A stretch of 64,000 nucleotides of DNA from Pseudomonadota bacterium (GTDB taxonomy: Bacteria; Pseudomonadota; Gammaproteobacteria; Steroidobacterales; Steroidobacteraceae), in the NCBI GenBank assembly GCA_023417315.1, contig JAEZFW010000055.1, positions 1-64,000 on the forward strand. Reading direction: 5' to 3'. How positions within the stretch are numbered: position 1 is the first letter of the stretch; each line of letters begins with the position of its first letter. Shown here piece by piece: positions 17,086 to 26,727 of the stretch. A program made the position numbers and the translations under genes. The notes below the pieces were generated by a model. It made no database searches and was not told the origin of the DNA. It was given only the letters and a program-made list of their open reading frames with translations.

Positions 17086-18507
17086 GTGCAAGTGCAGCGA
17101 TTCTTCCGTGAGGTGATGTTTGGAATTGGCTTGTGTTTGATCCTCGGTGACCAATCGATTGCTGCGGATTCCGCCTGTGTCGATCGGCTCGCGAGCAAAG
17201 AAGTTTCGAACGTCTTCAAGCGATTGCCCAATGGCAACTATCGCTGCTTGCGTTTACCAAGCGGCGTGCACGTATGGGTAGCGGAATGGGGTGACGCCGA
17301 TCGGCCGGCCGTCATCCTCGTGCATGGCATGGGGCACAACGCGCATCGCGACTGGCGCGCGACTGTCCCCGCATTGCTGCCTCACTTTCGTGTCGTGGCG
17401 TTCGACTTGCCCGGCTTCGGCGCTTCCGAGGTGGCGAGCGGCATCTATTCACTTCCGGCGCTGACTGAGGTGCTGCGCGAGATGGCACAGCTCGTTAAAG
17501 CGCCGCGATTTCATCTCGTAGGCCATTCGCTCGGTGCGTCTATCAGTCTCGAGTTTGCTGCGCGTTATCCCGAGAGTGTCGACAGATTGGCACTGGTCGA
17601 TGTCGCTGGTGTGTTGCTGCGCCCGGTGTTCATTCGTCACCTGGCGGAAGACAATGTGGCAGCGGTGGGACTCGATTCGCTCAATGTGCTGCTCGGGGCA
17701 GGTGGCACCTCTCAGCTGCTCGATCTATTGGAAGAGCAGTCCGCCTTGGTACAGATGGTGCTCGAGGCGCCCTCCGTGCGCGGAGCACTCTTCGGCCGTG
17801 CCGTCTTCCCGGACGCGGCCGTCGCGCTGCTCGATCATGACTTCACGCGTGCGATTCAGAAGGTGGCTAGGCCGACAACGATTATCTGGGGCGAAGAAGA
17901 CACGGTAACGCCGCTGCGCGCTGGAGAGCTGCTCGCTGACCGCATGCTCAACGCGCGGCTGAGAATCATCGAAGGTGCGCGGCACATGCCGATGAATGAG
18001 CGACCGGACGCGTTCAACCGCGCGCTTCTGGAAGCGCTACAAGGACCCGAGATGCTGCGCGCGCCTGCGACGATCGATCCCGAATCTCAAGGGGACGTGA
18101 GGTGCGAAAAGCAAACGGGTGTTCGTTACTCCGGCACGTTCGATCGACTGATCCTCGAGGACTGCTCCGGCGTGACAATCGAGAATGCGCGTGCGCGGCG
18201 GCTGATTGCGAACCGGTCCTCGATTGCTGCGCGGAATCTTCACGTCATCTCCACTGACGTCGCGTTGGAGCTCTCAGATTCAACTCTGATGCTGACGAAC
18301 GGGATCGTCGGCGGTCGCATTGCCATCGTGGCGGATAACAGCCGGCTGGACTTGGCAGGTGTCACATTGCGCGGCGTCGAGCGTGGCGTGCAGACGCGGC
18401 GACCTAGTCGCATCTACTTTTCCGTCAGCGAATACAGCGCACCAGAGTTCCAAGGGAATGCACATGTCTTGTGGCCTCCCACAGCCGTGAACGCCTCCAC
18501 ACAATGA
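17086..18507 (+). CDS. Secreted alpha/beta-hydrolase fused to a beta-helix domain
   Basis: Starting at GTG 17086 (or ATG 17116), a signal peptide ending near SIAADS leads into an alpha/beta-hydrolase of about 270 residues. It has HGMG at 80-83, nucleophile Ser148 in GHSLGA, acid Asp272 and base His300. From about 338 to 465 comes a different domain. It has short alternating hydrophobic rungs (LILEDCSGVTIENARARRL, then RNLHVIST, ALELSDSTLMLTNGIVGG, SRLDLAGVTLRGVERGV) that read like a right-handed beta-helix. Hydrolases of this class normally stop near residue 320. Being divergent from the ECF sigma gene, it may belong to that regulon. Confidence 0.8.
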   Translation: MQVQRFFREVMFGIGLCLILGDQSIAADSACVDRLASKEVSNVFKRLPNGNYRCLRLPSGVHVWVAEWGDADRPAVILVHGMGHNAHRDWRATVPALLPHFRVVAFDLPGFGASEVASGIYSLPALTEVLREMAQLVKAPRFHLVGHSLGASISLEFAARYPESVDRLALVDVAGVLLRPVFIRHLAEDNVAAVGLDSLNVLLGAGGTSQLLDLLEEQSALVQMVLEAPSVRGALFGRAVFPDAAVALLDHDFTRAIQKVARPTTIIWGEEDTVTPLRAGELLADRMLNARLRIIEGARHMPMNERPDAFNRALLEALQGPEMLRAPATIDPESQGDVRCEKQTGVRYSGTFDRLILEDCSGVTIENARARRLIANRSSIAARNLHVISTDVALELSDSTLMLTNGIVGGRIAIVADNSRLDLAGVTLRGVERGVQTRRPSRIYFSVSEYSAPEFQGNAHVLWPPTAVNASTQ

Positions 18508-18542
18508 GCTCGAGCGAGTCATGCGCTGCGCACCGCGAGGAG

Positions 18543-21500
18543 CTACTGCGCATCCAAAACAGCAAGTCGGAAATTATTGACCCTCACCTCGCCACCTCGT
18601 GTCCAAATTGCGAACGCCTCGCCCTGCGGTCCGAATGCAAGCTCCGGCATGAGCGTGCCTATCAACCCGCCGCTGCTGCCGATCTGCTCAGGGAAACGCC
18701 AGCCAATGTCGAGCGTGTAGCGATTCGACCAAATGCTATAGCTACCCGCGTCTAGCTCGAACCAGGCAGCGAGCGCATTACCATCCGAGCTGATCGCGAC
18801 TTTCGGGTAGAAGACATTCCCCGTGCTGATCGCCTCTGCGCCAGTCCAACCGTTAGCGGGTGTGTAGCGGTTCGCAAAGGTCGTAATCACGGCGTTGCCG
18901 TTCACCGTGACAGGGCGCTGCCATACGGCGATTGCACTGCCGGCTGGCCCCGTCGCGAGCCTCGGATGATCGGCCCTATCACCTTCTCCAATCAGCTGCG
19001 GCGTTTCCCAACCACCCTGTTGCGTGTGCCGAGTGGCATAGACGGACCGATCGAAGCCCGGATTCTGGAGCCAGATGACCATCGCGCCGCCTTCGCTGTC
19101 GAAGGACGCTCGCGGTGAGGTTGCGCTCCCCGTGTTCGTCGTCGAGACGAGCTCCGAGGGGGCCCAGTTCGACTGTGTGAAGCGCCTTGCGCGAATATTC
19201 CAGGTCACGCCCGTCGGCGCTTGTTGCCAAACCACGAGCGCGTCGCCGTCCTGACTCATGGCAACGTGTGCATTACTTACGATCTCGTTCTGCTCGTTGA
19301 GCGCTTCGGCACCGAGCCATCCACTGCCTGCGACGTAACGGTTGGCATAGATATTTGCCTGCGCGCCGTCGAATTGCGTCCATACTGCGATCGCATCGCC
19401 ATTGCCCGAGACCGCAAGCTCGACACTGCCCGACACTGCATCTGCACCGCTTTCGATGCGCTCTGGCACACCCCAGCCGGTGCCGGGAGTGAAGCGATTC
19501 GACCATGCGCTTTCGTTTCCAGTCACCGCGTCCGTCTGCACCCACACTGCCAGCGCATTTCCCTGCTCGTCGAAGGCGACTCGCGGCGCCCCGGCATATC
19601 GATCCGCATCGTTCGCTTCAACGAGTACAGCGCTACCCCAGCCCACGCCCGGCTCGTAGTAGTTCGACCAGATGTCCGTATGATTTCCCGTTTCCTGGTA
19701 CCACATCGCAATAGCGTTGCCATCTGAGTCGAAGGCGATCTGCGCATCGTTCGCAACTCCGGCAGCAGCGTCGATCTCGACATCGGACTGCCAGCTTCCC
19801 CATGCGGTCGCATCTTCCTCGGTGATCGTGAGCTCCGCCGTCGCCGGCATACCGAGTGCAACACCTGATGGCGCCGACAAGGTGAGGTTCACGGTTTCGT
19901 CGGCTTCCGGTGCGGCATCGCTCACGATCACGAGCTCGACCTCGCGCGCGGCTTGGCCCGCGGCGAACTCGACCGTGGTGCTCAACGCTTCGTAGTCCTG
20001 ACCGGCGGTTGCAGTCCCATCGTTCGTCGTCAAGGTCACACTCGCCGGCCCGCTCGTATCGCCGTGACGGGTGATCGTGATTGTCGCGCGACCATGCGTT
20101 TCCACGGCGGCGAGCTGCGCGGCCGCGAACTGCACCGTGTTCGCCTGGTTCTGATCGTTGTCTACGATCGTGACTGTCGTCGTCGCGGTACTGTTGATTT
20201 GGCTGGTGAGGCTGGACAGCGTCACCGCGAAGGTTTCGTCCGGTTCGCTCAGTAGATCATCGCCGATCGGCACTTGGATCTCGAGCGGGCCCGTCTCGCC
20301 ATCGGCGAACGTGATCGTCGTGAGCACCGCCGTGTAGTCGCCTTCGCTCGCGCGCGCGGTTGCATCGCTCGTTTCGAGCGTGGCAGTGAGCACTCCCAAC
20401 TGCCCGCCGGTGCGCACGATCTGAATGGTCGCGACGCCCGCCGATTCGTCGACTTGAAAGTCAGCGTTCGAGAATGCGATCGCGCCGGGTCGATTGTCGT
20501 CATCGACGATGGTCACTTGCGCGGATGCCTGGGCACCGATGTCGGCGCAGCCTTCCGGATCGATCAGCTCTACCGTCAGCATTTCCTCGGACTCGATCTC
20601 GACATCGTCGACGATCGGTAGCGCGAGCGTTCGCGGCGTGCTGCTGCCATCGCCAAATCGAATGACGAGCTCCTCGTCATCGAAGTCCTCGCCGGACACG
20701 GCGCTGCCACCCGCGAGACGCACGCGCGCGGTCACGAGCCCCTCGAGGCTGCCGGTGCGCGTCACCCGAACCAGCCCGGCCACGGCCTCGTGATTCTCCG
20801 TGACGCGGTAGGAAGCCGCATCGAACGCGAGCACCGAGCGTTCGGACCCAGCGTCGGTGCATTCTTGCGGCGCCGTGCCGCTGGTGCCTGCTCGCACGAT
20901 GTCGAGCGGCACTTCCTCGACCTCGACCATAACGACGCCTTCCGTCGCTACCAGTGCGACACCGCCCGGAGAAACGCCGGGCTCGAATGCGCCTGGATCG
21001 CGCAGGAACGCGACGCTTCCGCCTTCATTCGTGTAGCTGTTGTTGGTCTTTACAAGCGCCTTCGCGATCACAAAGAAGTCTTCGCCCACGGCAAGATTCG
21101 TGAGATCGATCTCGATCGGAATCGTATTCAAGAGCTCTACATATGCCACATCGAAGGTGGCATGGCCGAAGTCGGGGTTGATCCGAAAAGCAGCGTCCGA
21201 CCAAAGGTCGAAATCGGCCTCGGAGTCGACGAGGCGCTCGAGCCTCCATTCGGTTTCGTTCGGATCGAATTGGCTCCGCATGCCGGTAAGAACCACGTCT
21301 CCATGCGCCATGTAGAACGCTTCGGGGTCGATCTGCCCCTCGCGGACGCGGTGCGCGCGAACCTCGAGCGTCGCGCCTGCCTGCAAGGCGCCCGGCCAAC
21401 CCGCGCCGACCCAATGCGTATCGTCGAACGCGTACAAATTGATCTTGGTCACCTCGAGTCTGAACTGCGTGTTCGACGACACTTTGCGGTAACGCCACAT

Positions 21501-22859
21501 CGTGTCGAGGGCGGCGTAGTGAGCCTGGTTGTAGTAGGTGTCCTCGGGAGTTGCGAGCTGGTTCACGCCGGGCGGCGACTCGACGGCGAGCCAGTAAGTC
21601 TCACCCGACTCGTTCGAATAAACAGCGGCGTTACCGCCCGGCTCGTCGATGAGCTGCGCGAACAGCTCGGTTGCGCCGATATCGCTGAAGCTGCCGAGCG
21701 GCCCGGCCGGCCCGCGGTCGAACTCATGTTCGCGATACAGCATGCCGCCGGCCTGGGAGCCTGCTTCGCGCGGCGCAATCTCGGGGTTGCTGCGCGTATG
21801 CGTGTCTTCGAAGCTGTAGTAGCGCAGCGGCTGCGGGCACCTGACCTCCACGTCGACAACATCGCCTTCGATCGTGCCGGTGCCATTGATCACGCGGCAC
21901 TCTTGATCGGGATCTGCAGGATGCTGGTACACGCTCACTTCATACGGCTCGCCAAAATCGAGCAGCGTATCGAACGTATATTCGCCATTGGCCGTGCGCT
22001 CGTTCCTTTCCACGAGGGACATCTGAACGTTGCCGTTGTTCTCGACCTCTCTGCTCAGGCCCACGATCAAACCGGAACCGAGAAGTCCGGTCACGGTGTA
22101 TGACACAGTCGCGTCACCGCATGCGACTTCGACGTTCGTGACGTCTGCCGCAGCGATGCTGCCGGTGCCGTTCCTGACGACGCACTTCTGCACCGGATTG
22201 CGCGGCTGTTCGTCCACTACGACGTTGTATTGCTCGCCGTCCCATAGCGGCAAGTTGAATCTGAACGGGCCATTCTCCTTGAGCGTTTCCAGATCGCCCA
22301 CGTCGAAGCGCGCGGTGAGGTTCCTGAGATCGATGCCGTCGAGCTCGGACTTCGGAACGTTGTCGAGCCCATCGACCGTCCCGGAAACGTAGTAAGCCGT
22401 GTCGCAGCGTACTTCGGCGTCCGTCACATCGGCGCCGCTGATGTTGCCGGCCGATGCGGTCATCACATCGCAGTACAACGGATCGCCGGGCGGATTGTCG
22501 GGCCGGAGCCGCCATTCATAACCGTCCGGGACGAGCATCGCGAACAAGAACGGCCCGTCCTGGACGCTGAGATCTTCGCTTTGCGTAGCGCCGCCGCCGC
22601 CCGCTTCGAACACCTCGAGCCGCAGCGTGCGCGATGTCCCATCCAATCCTGAGACAACTCCACCGACCCTATAGGCCTGCTCACTTGGCGGAGCCGGCGG
22701 TTCGGGCGCGGGCGGCCCGTCGTCGGAGGAGCCGCCGGAGCAGGCCGCAAGCAATATGAATTGAAGCACCAAGCATGCGAGCGGCACAGCACCGGGGCCG
22801 ACGCCGTATCGAGCGCGGTGCACTGATGCAGTCGGTGCGAACAGGCGCGTGGCGGTCAT
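18543..22859 (-). CDS. Giant surface lipoprotein with Calx-beta domains and propeller-like repeats
   Basis: From ATG 22859 the product has 1438 residues (an upstream start at 22946 is also open). A long signal ends in lipobox LAAC, followed by SGGSSDDG and a Pro-rich linker. Three Ig-like domains, each ending with an NGTG-type loop and a Cys pair, cover about 60-360. A unique region runs to about 675. Three Calx-beta domains (about 676-1015) have the usual TATAGQDYEAL and IVDDD motifs. The C-terminal part has about seven repeats of the form AFDSDGNAIAMW. This suggests a calcium-binding surface or adhesion protein. It is convergent with the hydrolase gene, 35 bp away, where no clear terminator is seen. 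Confidence 0.8.
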   Translation of the reverse strand: MTATRLFAPTASVHRARYGVGPGAVPLACLVLQFILLAACSGGSSDDGPPAPEPPAPPSEQAYRVGGVVSGLDGTSRTLRLEVFEAGGGGATQSEDLSVQDGPFLFAMLVPDGYEWRLRPDNPPGDPLYCDVMTASAGNISGADVTDAEVRCDTAYYVSGTVDGLDNVPKSELDGIDLRNLTARFDVGDLETLKENGPFRFNLPLWDGEQYNVVVDEQPRNPVQKCVVRNGTGSIAAADVTNVEVACGDATVSYTVTGLLGSGLIVGLSREVENNGNVQMSLVERNERTANGEYTFDTLLDFGEPYEVSVYQHPADPDQECRVINGTGTIEGDVVDVEVRCPQPLRYYSFEDTHTRSNPEIAPREAGSQAGGMLYREHEFDRGPAGPLGSFSDIGATELFAQLIDEPGGNAAVYSNESGETYWLAVESPPGVNQLATPEDTYYNQAHYAALDTMWRYRKVSSNTQFRLEVTKINLYAFDDTHWVGAGWPGALQAGATLEVRAHRVREGQIDPEAFYMAHGDVVLTGMRSQFDPNETEWRLERLVDSEADFDLWSDAAFRINPDFGHATFDVAYVELLNTIPIEIDLTNLAVGEDFFVIAKALVKTNNSYTNEGGSVAFLRDPGAFEPGVSPGGVALVATEGVVMVEVEEVPLDIVRAGTSGTAPQECTDAGSERSVLAFDAASYRVTENHEAVAGLVRVTRTGSLEGLVTARVRLAGGSAVSGEDFDDEELVIRFGDGSSTPRTLALPIVDDVEIESEEMLTVELIDPEGCADIGAQASAQVTIVDDDNRPGAIAFSNADFQVDESAGVATIQIVRTGGQLGVLTATLETSDATARASEGDYTAVLTTITFADGETGPLEIQVPIGDDLLSEPDETFAVTLSSLTSQINSTATTTVTIVDNDQNQANTVQFAAAQLAAVETHGRATITITRHGDTSGPASVTLTTNDGTATAGQDYEALSTTVEFAAGQAAREVELVIVSDAAPEADETVNLTLSAPSGVALGMPATAELTITEEDATAWGSWQSDVEIDAAAGVANDAQIAFDSDGNAIAMWYQETGNHTDIWSNYYEPGVGWGSAVLVEANDADRYAGAPRVAFDEQGNALAVWVQTDAVTGNESAWSNRFTPGTGWGVPERIESGADAVSGSVELAVSGNGDAIAVWTQFDGAQANIYANRYVAGSGWLGAEALNEQNEIVSNAHVAMSQDGDALVVWQQAPTGVTWNIRARRFTQSNWAPSELVSTTNTGSATSPRASFDSEGGAMVIWLQNPGFDRSVYATRHTQQGGWETPQLIGEGDRADHPRLATGPAGSAIAVWQRPVTVNGNAVITTFANRYTPANGWTGAEAISTGNVFYPKVAISSDGNALAAWFELDAGSYSIWSNRYTLDIGWRFPEQIGSSGGLIGTLMPELAFGPQGEAFAIWTRGGEVRVNNFRLAVLDAQ

Positions 22860-23051
22860 GAATGAATCCCGCCGTTGCGCCCGATCTGTCTGCTGCGTGC
22901 CGCGCGCGTCCGCAGTCTCGTGTTGAATGCGTACCTGGCCACTCATCGACTGTCCTCACAACAATGCTTCCTGTTGTGGAGTACAGAAAAACGAAGCGCG
23001 GCGGATCAAACAGGGAGAAGCGGGTAGCGCTTAGGCAGAGGGTGGCGCTCG

Positions 23052-25811
23052 CTACTGCTGCAGCAGTGCCCGCGCTCGAAGCGTTTCGGGATGAGTGGAC
23101 CCGAAGCCATTGCTCAGTGAAGTCAGTGCGGCCGTGGCATCCGCGAGGGCCCCAGTTTCATTGCGCAGCGCGCGTCGTGCCTGCGCTCGAATCAGCAGCG
23201 CCTGTCCCACATCGGCACTGAGGCGCGTCTCGCGTGCTGACCGGCTCGCGGCATCGATGGCGTCGCTCGCAAACTGAGCAGCAGCTTGCCAGTTATTCTC
23301 AGCGAGTGAAACTTCAGCTGCCAGCCACAGGCCGCTGAAAAGCCCGACCGCATCCTTTCGTCTTGGATATTCGAGACGAGCGAGAACCGGAACGATTTGC
23401 TCGCGCGCAGCGTCGATGTTCCCGGATCGCAACGCCATCTCAGCACGCATCAGGGCAATCGAATCCAAGAGTCGTTCGTTCGCACCAGGTGTCTTCCGGT
23501 ACACGGCTTCTGCGGCAGAGAGATGGCGCTCCGCATCGTCATAGCGATCCATGCGCCCGAGCGTGCAGCCAATCATCAGGTCGTGCTGCGCGATCCAACG
23601 GGTATTGTTCGAGGCGATTGCCGCTTCGCGACCTGCGCTGAACAGCGCGAGCGCCTCTTCGTATCGCGCCAGTCGATACAAGCTGTTCGCATAGTGTCCT
23701 CGCGCTCCTATGAGCATCGGGCCTGTTTCTTCGAGTTTTGCAATGCGCTCGAGCGCTTGCTCCTGGGCTCGTGCAGCAACGGCGACTTCGCCAGCACGAC
23801 TCAAGATTGCGGCGCGGTTGAGTAAGTAGATGACCTTTGCAACAGTCCCGCCGCGTCCTATTCGATCGAGAGTTTCGAGCAGCTCAGCATTCATGCTTAA
23901 GGCTTCGCGGACGCGACCAAGCTTCAGGTACTGTTCTGACAGGTCGTTCAGTAGTACCGCGCGCTGCGCTCCGGAGGCAAAGGTAGCCCCATCCAACTCC
24001 TCCAAAGCGGTGGAGATCGCGCGTACAGCGCCCTCGCGGTTGCCGTCCGTCTCGAGAAGTTGCGCTTCGGCCCGATAGCACTCCTGTCGCGCCTCCGGCG
24101 ATGAGGCTCGCACTCTCTCGAGGGCCGAGCGTCCCCGTTGGAAATCCGTTCTTGCCCGTTCTGGATCGGTCATCAACTCAGCCCGAGCGCGGGCACACAG
24201 CGAAAGCGCGGCCAGATCCCAATCTTCGATCTGATGCGCCAAGCTCGCCGATCGATCGAGCAATGCGATCTGCTGATCGACGCGGCCGACAGTCGCGTAA
24301 AGAATCGATAGGTCGTATGAAACGCGTGCTGCGAAACGATCGTCGCTGCCGAACTGCTGATCCAACAGCTTGACGCCGCGATCGAGTAGCTCCACGGGCG
24401 TGAGGGGTTGTCCGGATGGACCGAGATCGCTGAGCAGTACCTGCAGAAATTCGTTCGTGCCCGCCGTTCTTTGTTGCTGATACAACGCAAGATCGCGTTG
24501 CTGTTGGGCGTCGATGCTCTGCCAAACAGCGATCGCACCTGCGCCGATGATGGCCATGAGGGTCAAAATCGCAGTGGCCACACCGCCGCGATGCCGCTGT
24601 ACGAACTTGCGCATGCGATAGCGCAGCGTGTTGATTTGCGACGTCACAGGTTCATTGGCCAGGTAGCGCCGCAGGTCTTGGGCGAAGTCGGCGGCGGTCG
24701 CATAACGATCCGACGGATCGATGGCCACCGCCTTGCGCACGATGCTGTCGAGATCGCTGCGCAGCGTCTTGAGTAACTCCGCGGGATTCGTGCCGCGTCG
24801 CTCGGCCAGTGCGCGCAGCTGTTCAGGCGAGCCGTTGGCGCTCGCGGCATCGACGAGCGTCGTGGGCTCGCGGTTTGCAAGCTCGCGCAACTCGGCGAGC
24901 GAGCGCGCCGTGCGAGTATCCCTCGGATTCGTACCGACGATCAGGAGCCACAGCAGCAGCCCCAACGAATAGATATCCGTGGCGGTCGTGATTGGGTGAC
25001 CTTCGAGCTGTTCCGGCGCCGCATATTCAGGCGTCAATGCCACGCCGAGCTGACGCGTCAGCCCGTCGGCGTGCGGCGCCCGCGGGTCCAGGAGTTTGGC
25101 GATCCCGAAATCGAGCAGCTTGATCGAGCCATCGGTCGACACACGGACGTTAGACGGCTTGATGTCGCGGTGAACGATCAGGTGAGCGTGCGCATGCGCA
25201 ACCGCATCGAGTACCTCAATGAACAGCTCGACGCGCTCGCGAACGCTCAACGAATGCGCATCGCAATGCTTGTCGAGCGTTAGACCATTGACGTATTCGA
25301 GAATGAGATACGGCTGCTCACCGACACCGACACCTGCGTCGATCAAGCGCGCGATGTTCGGATGCGTGAGCTTCGCAAGGTAACGGCCTTCGAGCGCGAA
25401 GCGTTCGGTGTCAGCGCTATCGGCTGTACGAGACAGCAGCTTGACCGCCACCTCGCCCTCGAAACGCCCGTCGCTGCGAACGGCGCGCCATACTGAGCCC
25501 ATGCCGCCGCTGCCGATGAACTCCGTCAGCGTGTACTGACCATAGTGTTCGCCGACCGCGCCCACCGGCGCTGCGGCGGCGTGCGCCCTCGGAGCGGCGC
25601 TGCTCCAAAGAGATGCAACGCCGAGGCGCTCCGGAAGCTTGTCGAAGTACTCCGCGCAGCGCGATTCGGCGTCAAGAAGTACTCTGACTTTGTGCTGTAG
25701 ATCGTGATCGCCGGTGCACGCCGCTTCGAGAAACTGTTCTCGCTCATCTTCCGGAAGGCCAAGCGCCTCAACGAACAATTCCTCTATTCGATCGTTTTGC
25801 GGTGAATCCAC
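23052..25811 (-). CDS. Transmembrane Ser/Thr protein kinase with C-terminal TPR region
   Basis: The 919-residue protein has an N-terminal helical segment, then a PknB-type kinase domain (about 92-375). It shows the Gly loop GSGGMGSVW, Lys124, catalytic HRD with Asp216, DFG Asp234 and the APEQ motif, so it should be active. One TM helix lies near 412-432. The extracytoplasmic or C-terminal part (about 440-919) is made of TPR-like helical pairs. It is transcribed after the ECF sigma gene 68 bp upstream. Such sigma/kinase pairs form a regulatory unit in which the kinase may phosphorylate the sigma factor. The same layout recurs at 55.7-59.2 kb. Confidence 0.9.
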   Translation of the reverse strand: MDSPQNDRIEELFVEALGLPEDEREQFLEAACTGDHDLQHKVRVLLDAESRCAEYFDKLPERLGVASLWSSAAPRAHAAAAPVGAVGEHYGQYTLTEFIGSGGMGSVWRAVRSDGRFEGEVAVKLLSRTADSADTERFALEGRYLAKLTHPNIARLIDAGVGVGEQPYLILEYVNGLTLDKHCDAHSLSVRERVELFIEVLDAVAHAHAHLIVHRDIKPSNVRVSTDGSIKLLDFGIAKLLDPRAPHADGLTRQLGVALTPEYAAPEQLEGHPITTATDIYSLGLLLWLLIVGTNPRDTRTARSLAELRELANREPTTLVDAASANGSPEQLRALAERRGTNPAELLKTLRSDLDSIVRKAVAIDPSDRYATAADFAQDLRRYLANEPVTSQINTLRYRMRKFVQRHRGGVATAILTLMAIIGAGAIAVWQSIDAQQQRDLALYQQQRTAGTNEFLQVLLSDLGPSGQPLTPVELLDRGVKLLDQQFGSDDRFAARVSYDLSILYATVGRVDQQIALLDRSASLAHQIEDWDLAALSLCARARAELMTDPERARTDFQRGRSALERVRASSPEARQECYRAEAQLLETDGNREGAVRAISTALEELDGATFASGAQRAVLLNDLSEQYLKLGRVREALSMNAELLETLDRIGRGGTVAKVIYLLNRAAILSRAGEVAVAARAQEQALERIAKLEETGPMLIGARGHYANSLYRLARYEEALALFSAGREAAIASNNTRWIAQHDLMIGCTLGRMDRYDDAERHLSAAEAVYRKTPGANERLLDSIALMRAEMALRSGNIDAAREQIVPVLARLEYPRRKDAVGLFSGLWLAAEVSLAENNWQAAAQFASDAIDAASRSARETRLSADVGQALLIRAQARRALRNETGALADATAALTSLSNGFGSTHPETLRARALLQQ

Positions 25812-25879
25812 CGAAGGCTCCAGACTTAGGGGCTCATCGACGCATACAGGATACGTCCGATATTCGGCGCAAGTATGTG

Positions 25880-26443
25880 CTAGCGGCCGGCCGACAACTC
25901 AGCGTAAATCTGTGCTGCCGCAATCTGCCATTCACGCTTGACCGTCGCGGTCGAGATCTCGAGCGCCTCCGCAATTTCCTCGACTGTCATGCCGCCAAAC
26001 ATGCGGCACTCGGCGATACGCCCGCGGCGAGCATTGCGAGCCTCCAGCTTCGCGAGCACTCGGTGCAGATCGAGCATCTCGTCCGCACTCATCTGTGATT
26101 CTACGGTGGCCTCTTCCAACGGAACGCGTACTGCATCGCCGCCGCGCTTTGCCGCGCCTTGCGACTGAGCATAATTCACGAGGACCTGGCGCATGGCTTT
26201 CGAAGCCGTTGCAAAGAAGTGTGCTCGATTCGCAAACTCGCTGGACGCAGAGCCGGCGAGTTTCAGGAATGCCTCATGCACCAAGGCCGTCGTGTTCATC
26301 GTGTGATTGCCACACCAACGGCGACGCTGCGACTGAGCGAGAGCCTGCAACTCTTTATATACCGCCGTGAACAGCGCGTTCGTGGCGCCGCTGTCGCCGT
26401 GTCGAGCGGCGTCCAACAATCGTGTGATCGGCTCTGCGGACAT
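25880..26443 (-). CDS. ECF sigma factor of the kinase-linked (Sigma70_ECF, PF07638-like) group
   Basis: The 187-residue protein has sigma-2 features (NALFTAVYKELQALAQSQRRR, then TTALVHEAFLKL) and a sigma-4 helix-turn-helix (MTVEEIAEALEISTATVKREW). The TTALVHEA.LKL signature marks the group usually found beside Ser/Thr kinases with TPRs, as here. No anti-sigma gene is present; activation by the downstream kinase is the likely mode (inference from the family). The 284 bp between it and the TolB-like gene contain no convincing gene. Confidence 0.9.
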   Translation of the reverse strand: MSAEPITRLLDAARHGDSGATNALFTAVYKELQALAQSQRRRWCGNHTMNTTALVHEAFLKLAGSASSEFANRAHFFATASKAMRQVLVNYAQSQGAAKRGGDAVRVPLEEATVESQMSADEMLDLHRVLAKLEARNARRGRIAECRMFGGMTVEEIAEALEISTATVKREWQIAAAQIYAELSAGR

Positions 26444-26727
26444 TCGATGTGTCCTTCCTAGTTCCCGTTTTCGAGTATATAACCGCCGCGATGAGTAGCG
26501 GACCTGTGCATTGGTTCAACCCACGGTTGCATGTACGCTGCGCCATCTCAGGTCGATAACGCACTGCACCATTGAAGCTGTTTGCCGCGCGTTTGCATAT
26601 GACTGCAACACCGACTATCGAAACAGCTGAATATTGCGCTCGTCGATCGGACCGGTCGCGATACGCGATAACGTGATAGAAGCACACCACGCAGCGGGGG
26701 CCGGACTCCCTTGAGTTGGAAAATACA

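Noticed and set aside
20790..22103. 437-codon plus-strand frame inside the Calx-beta lipoprotein gene
   Set aside because: Shadow of the minus-strand repeats; Arg/His-rich composition and no domain.
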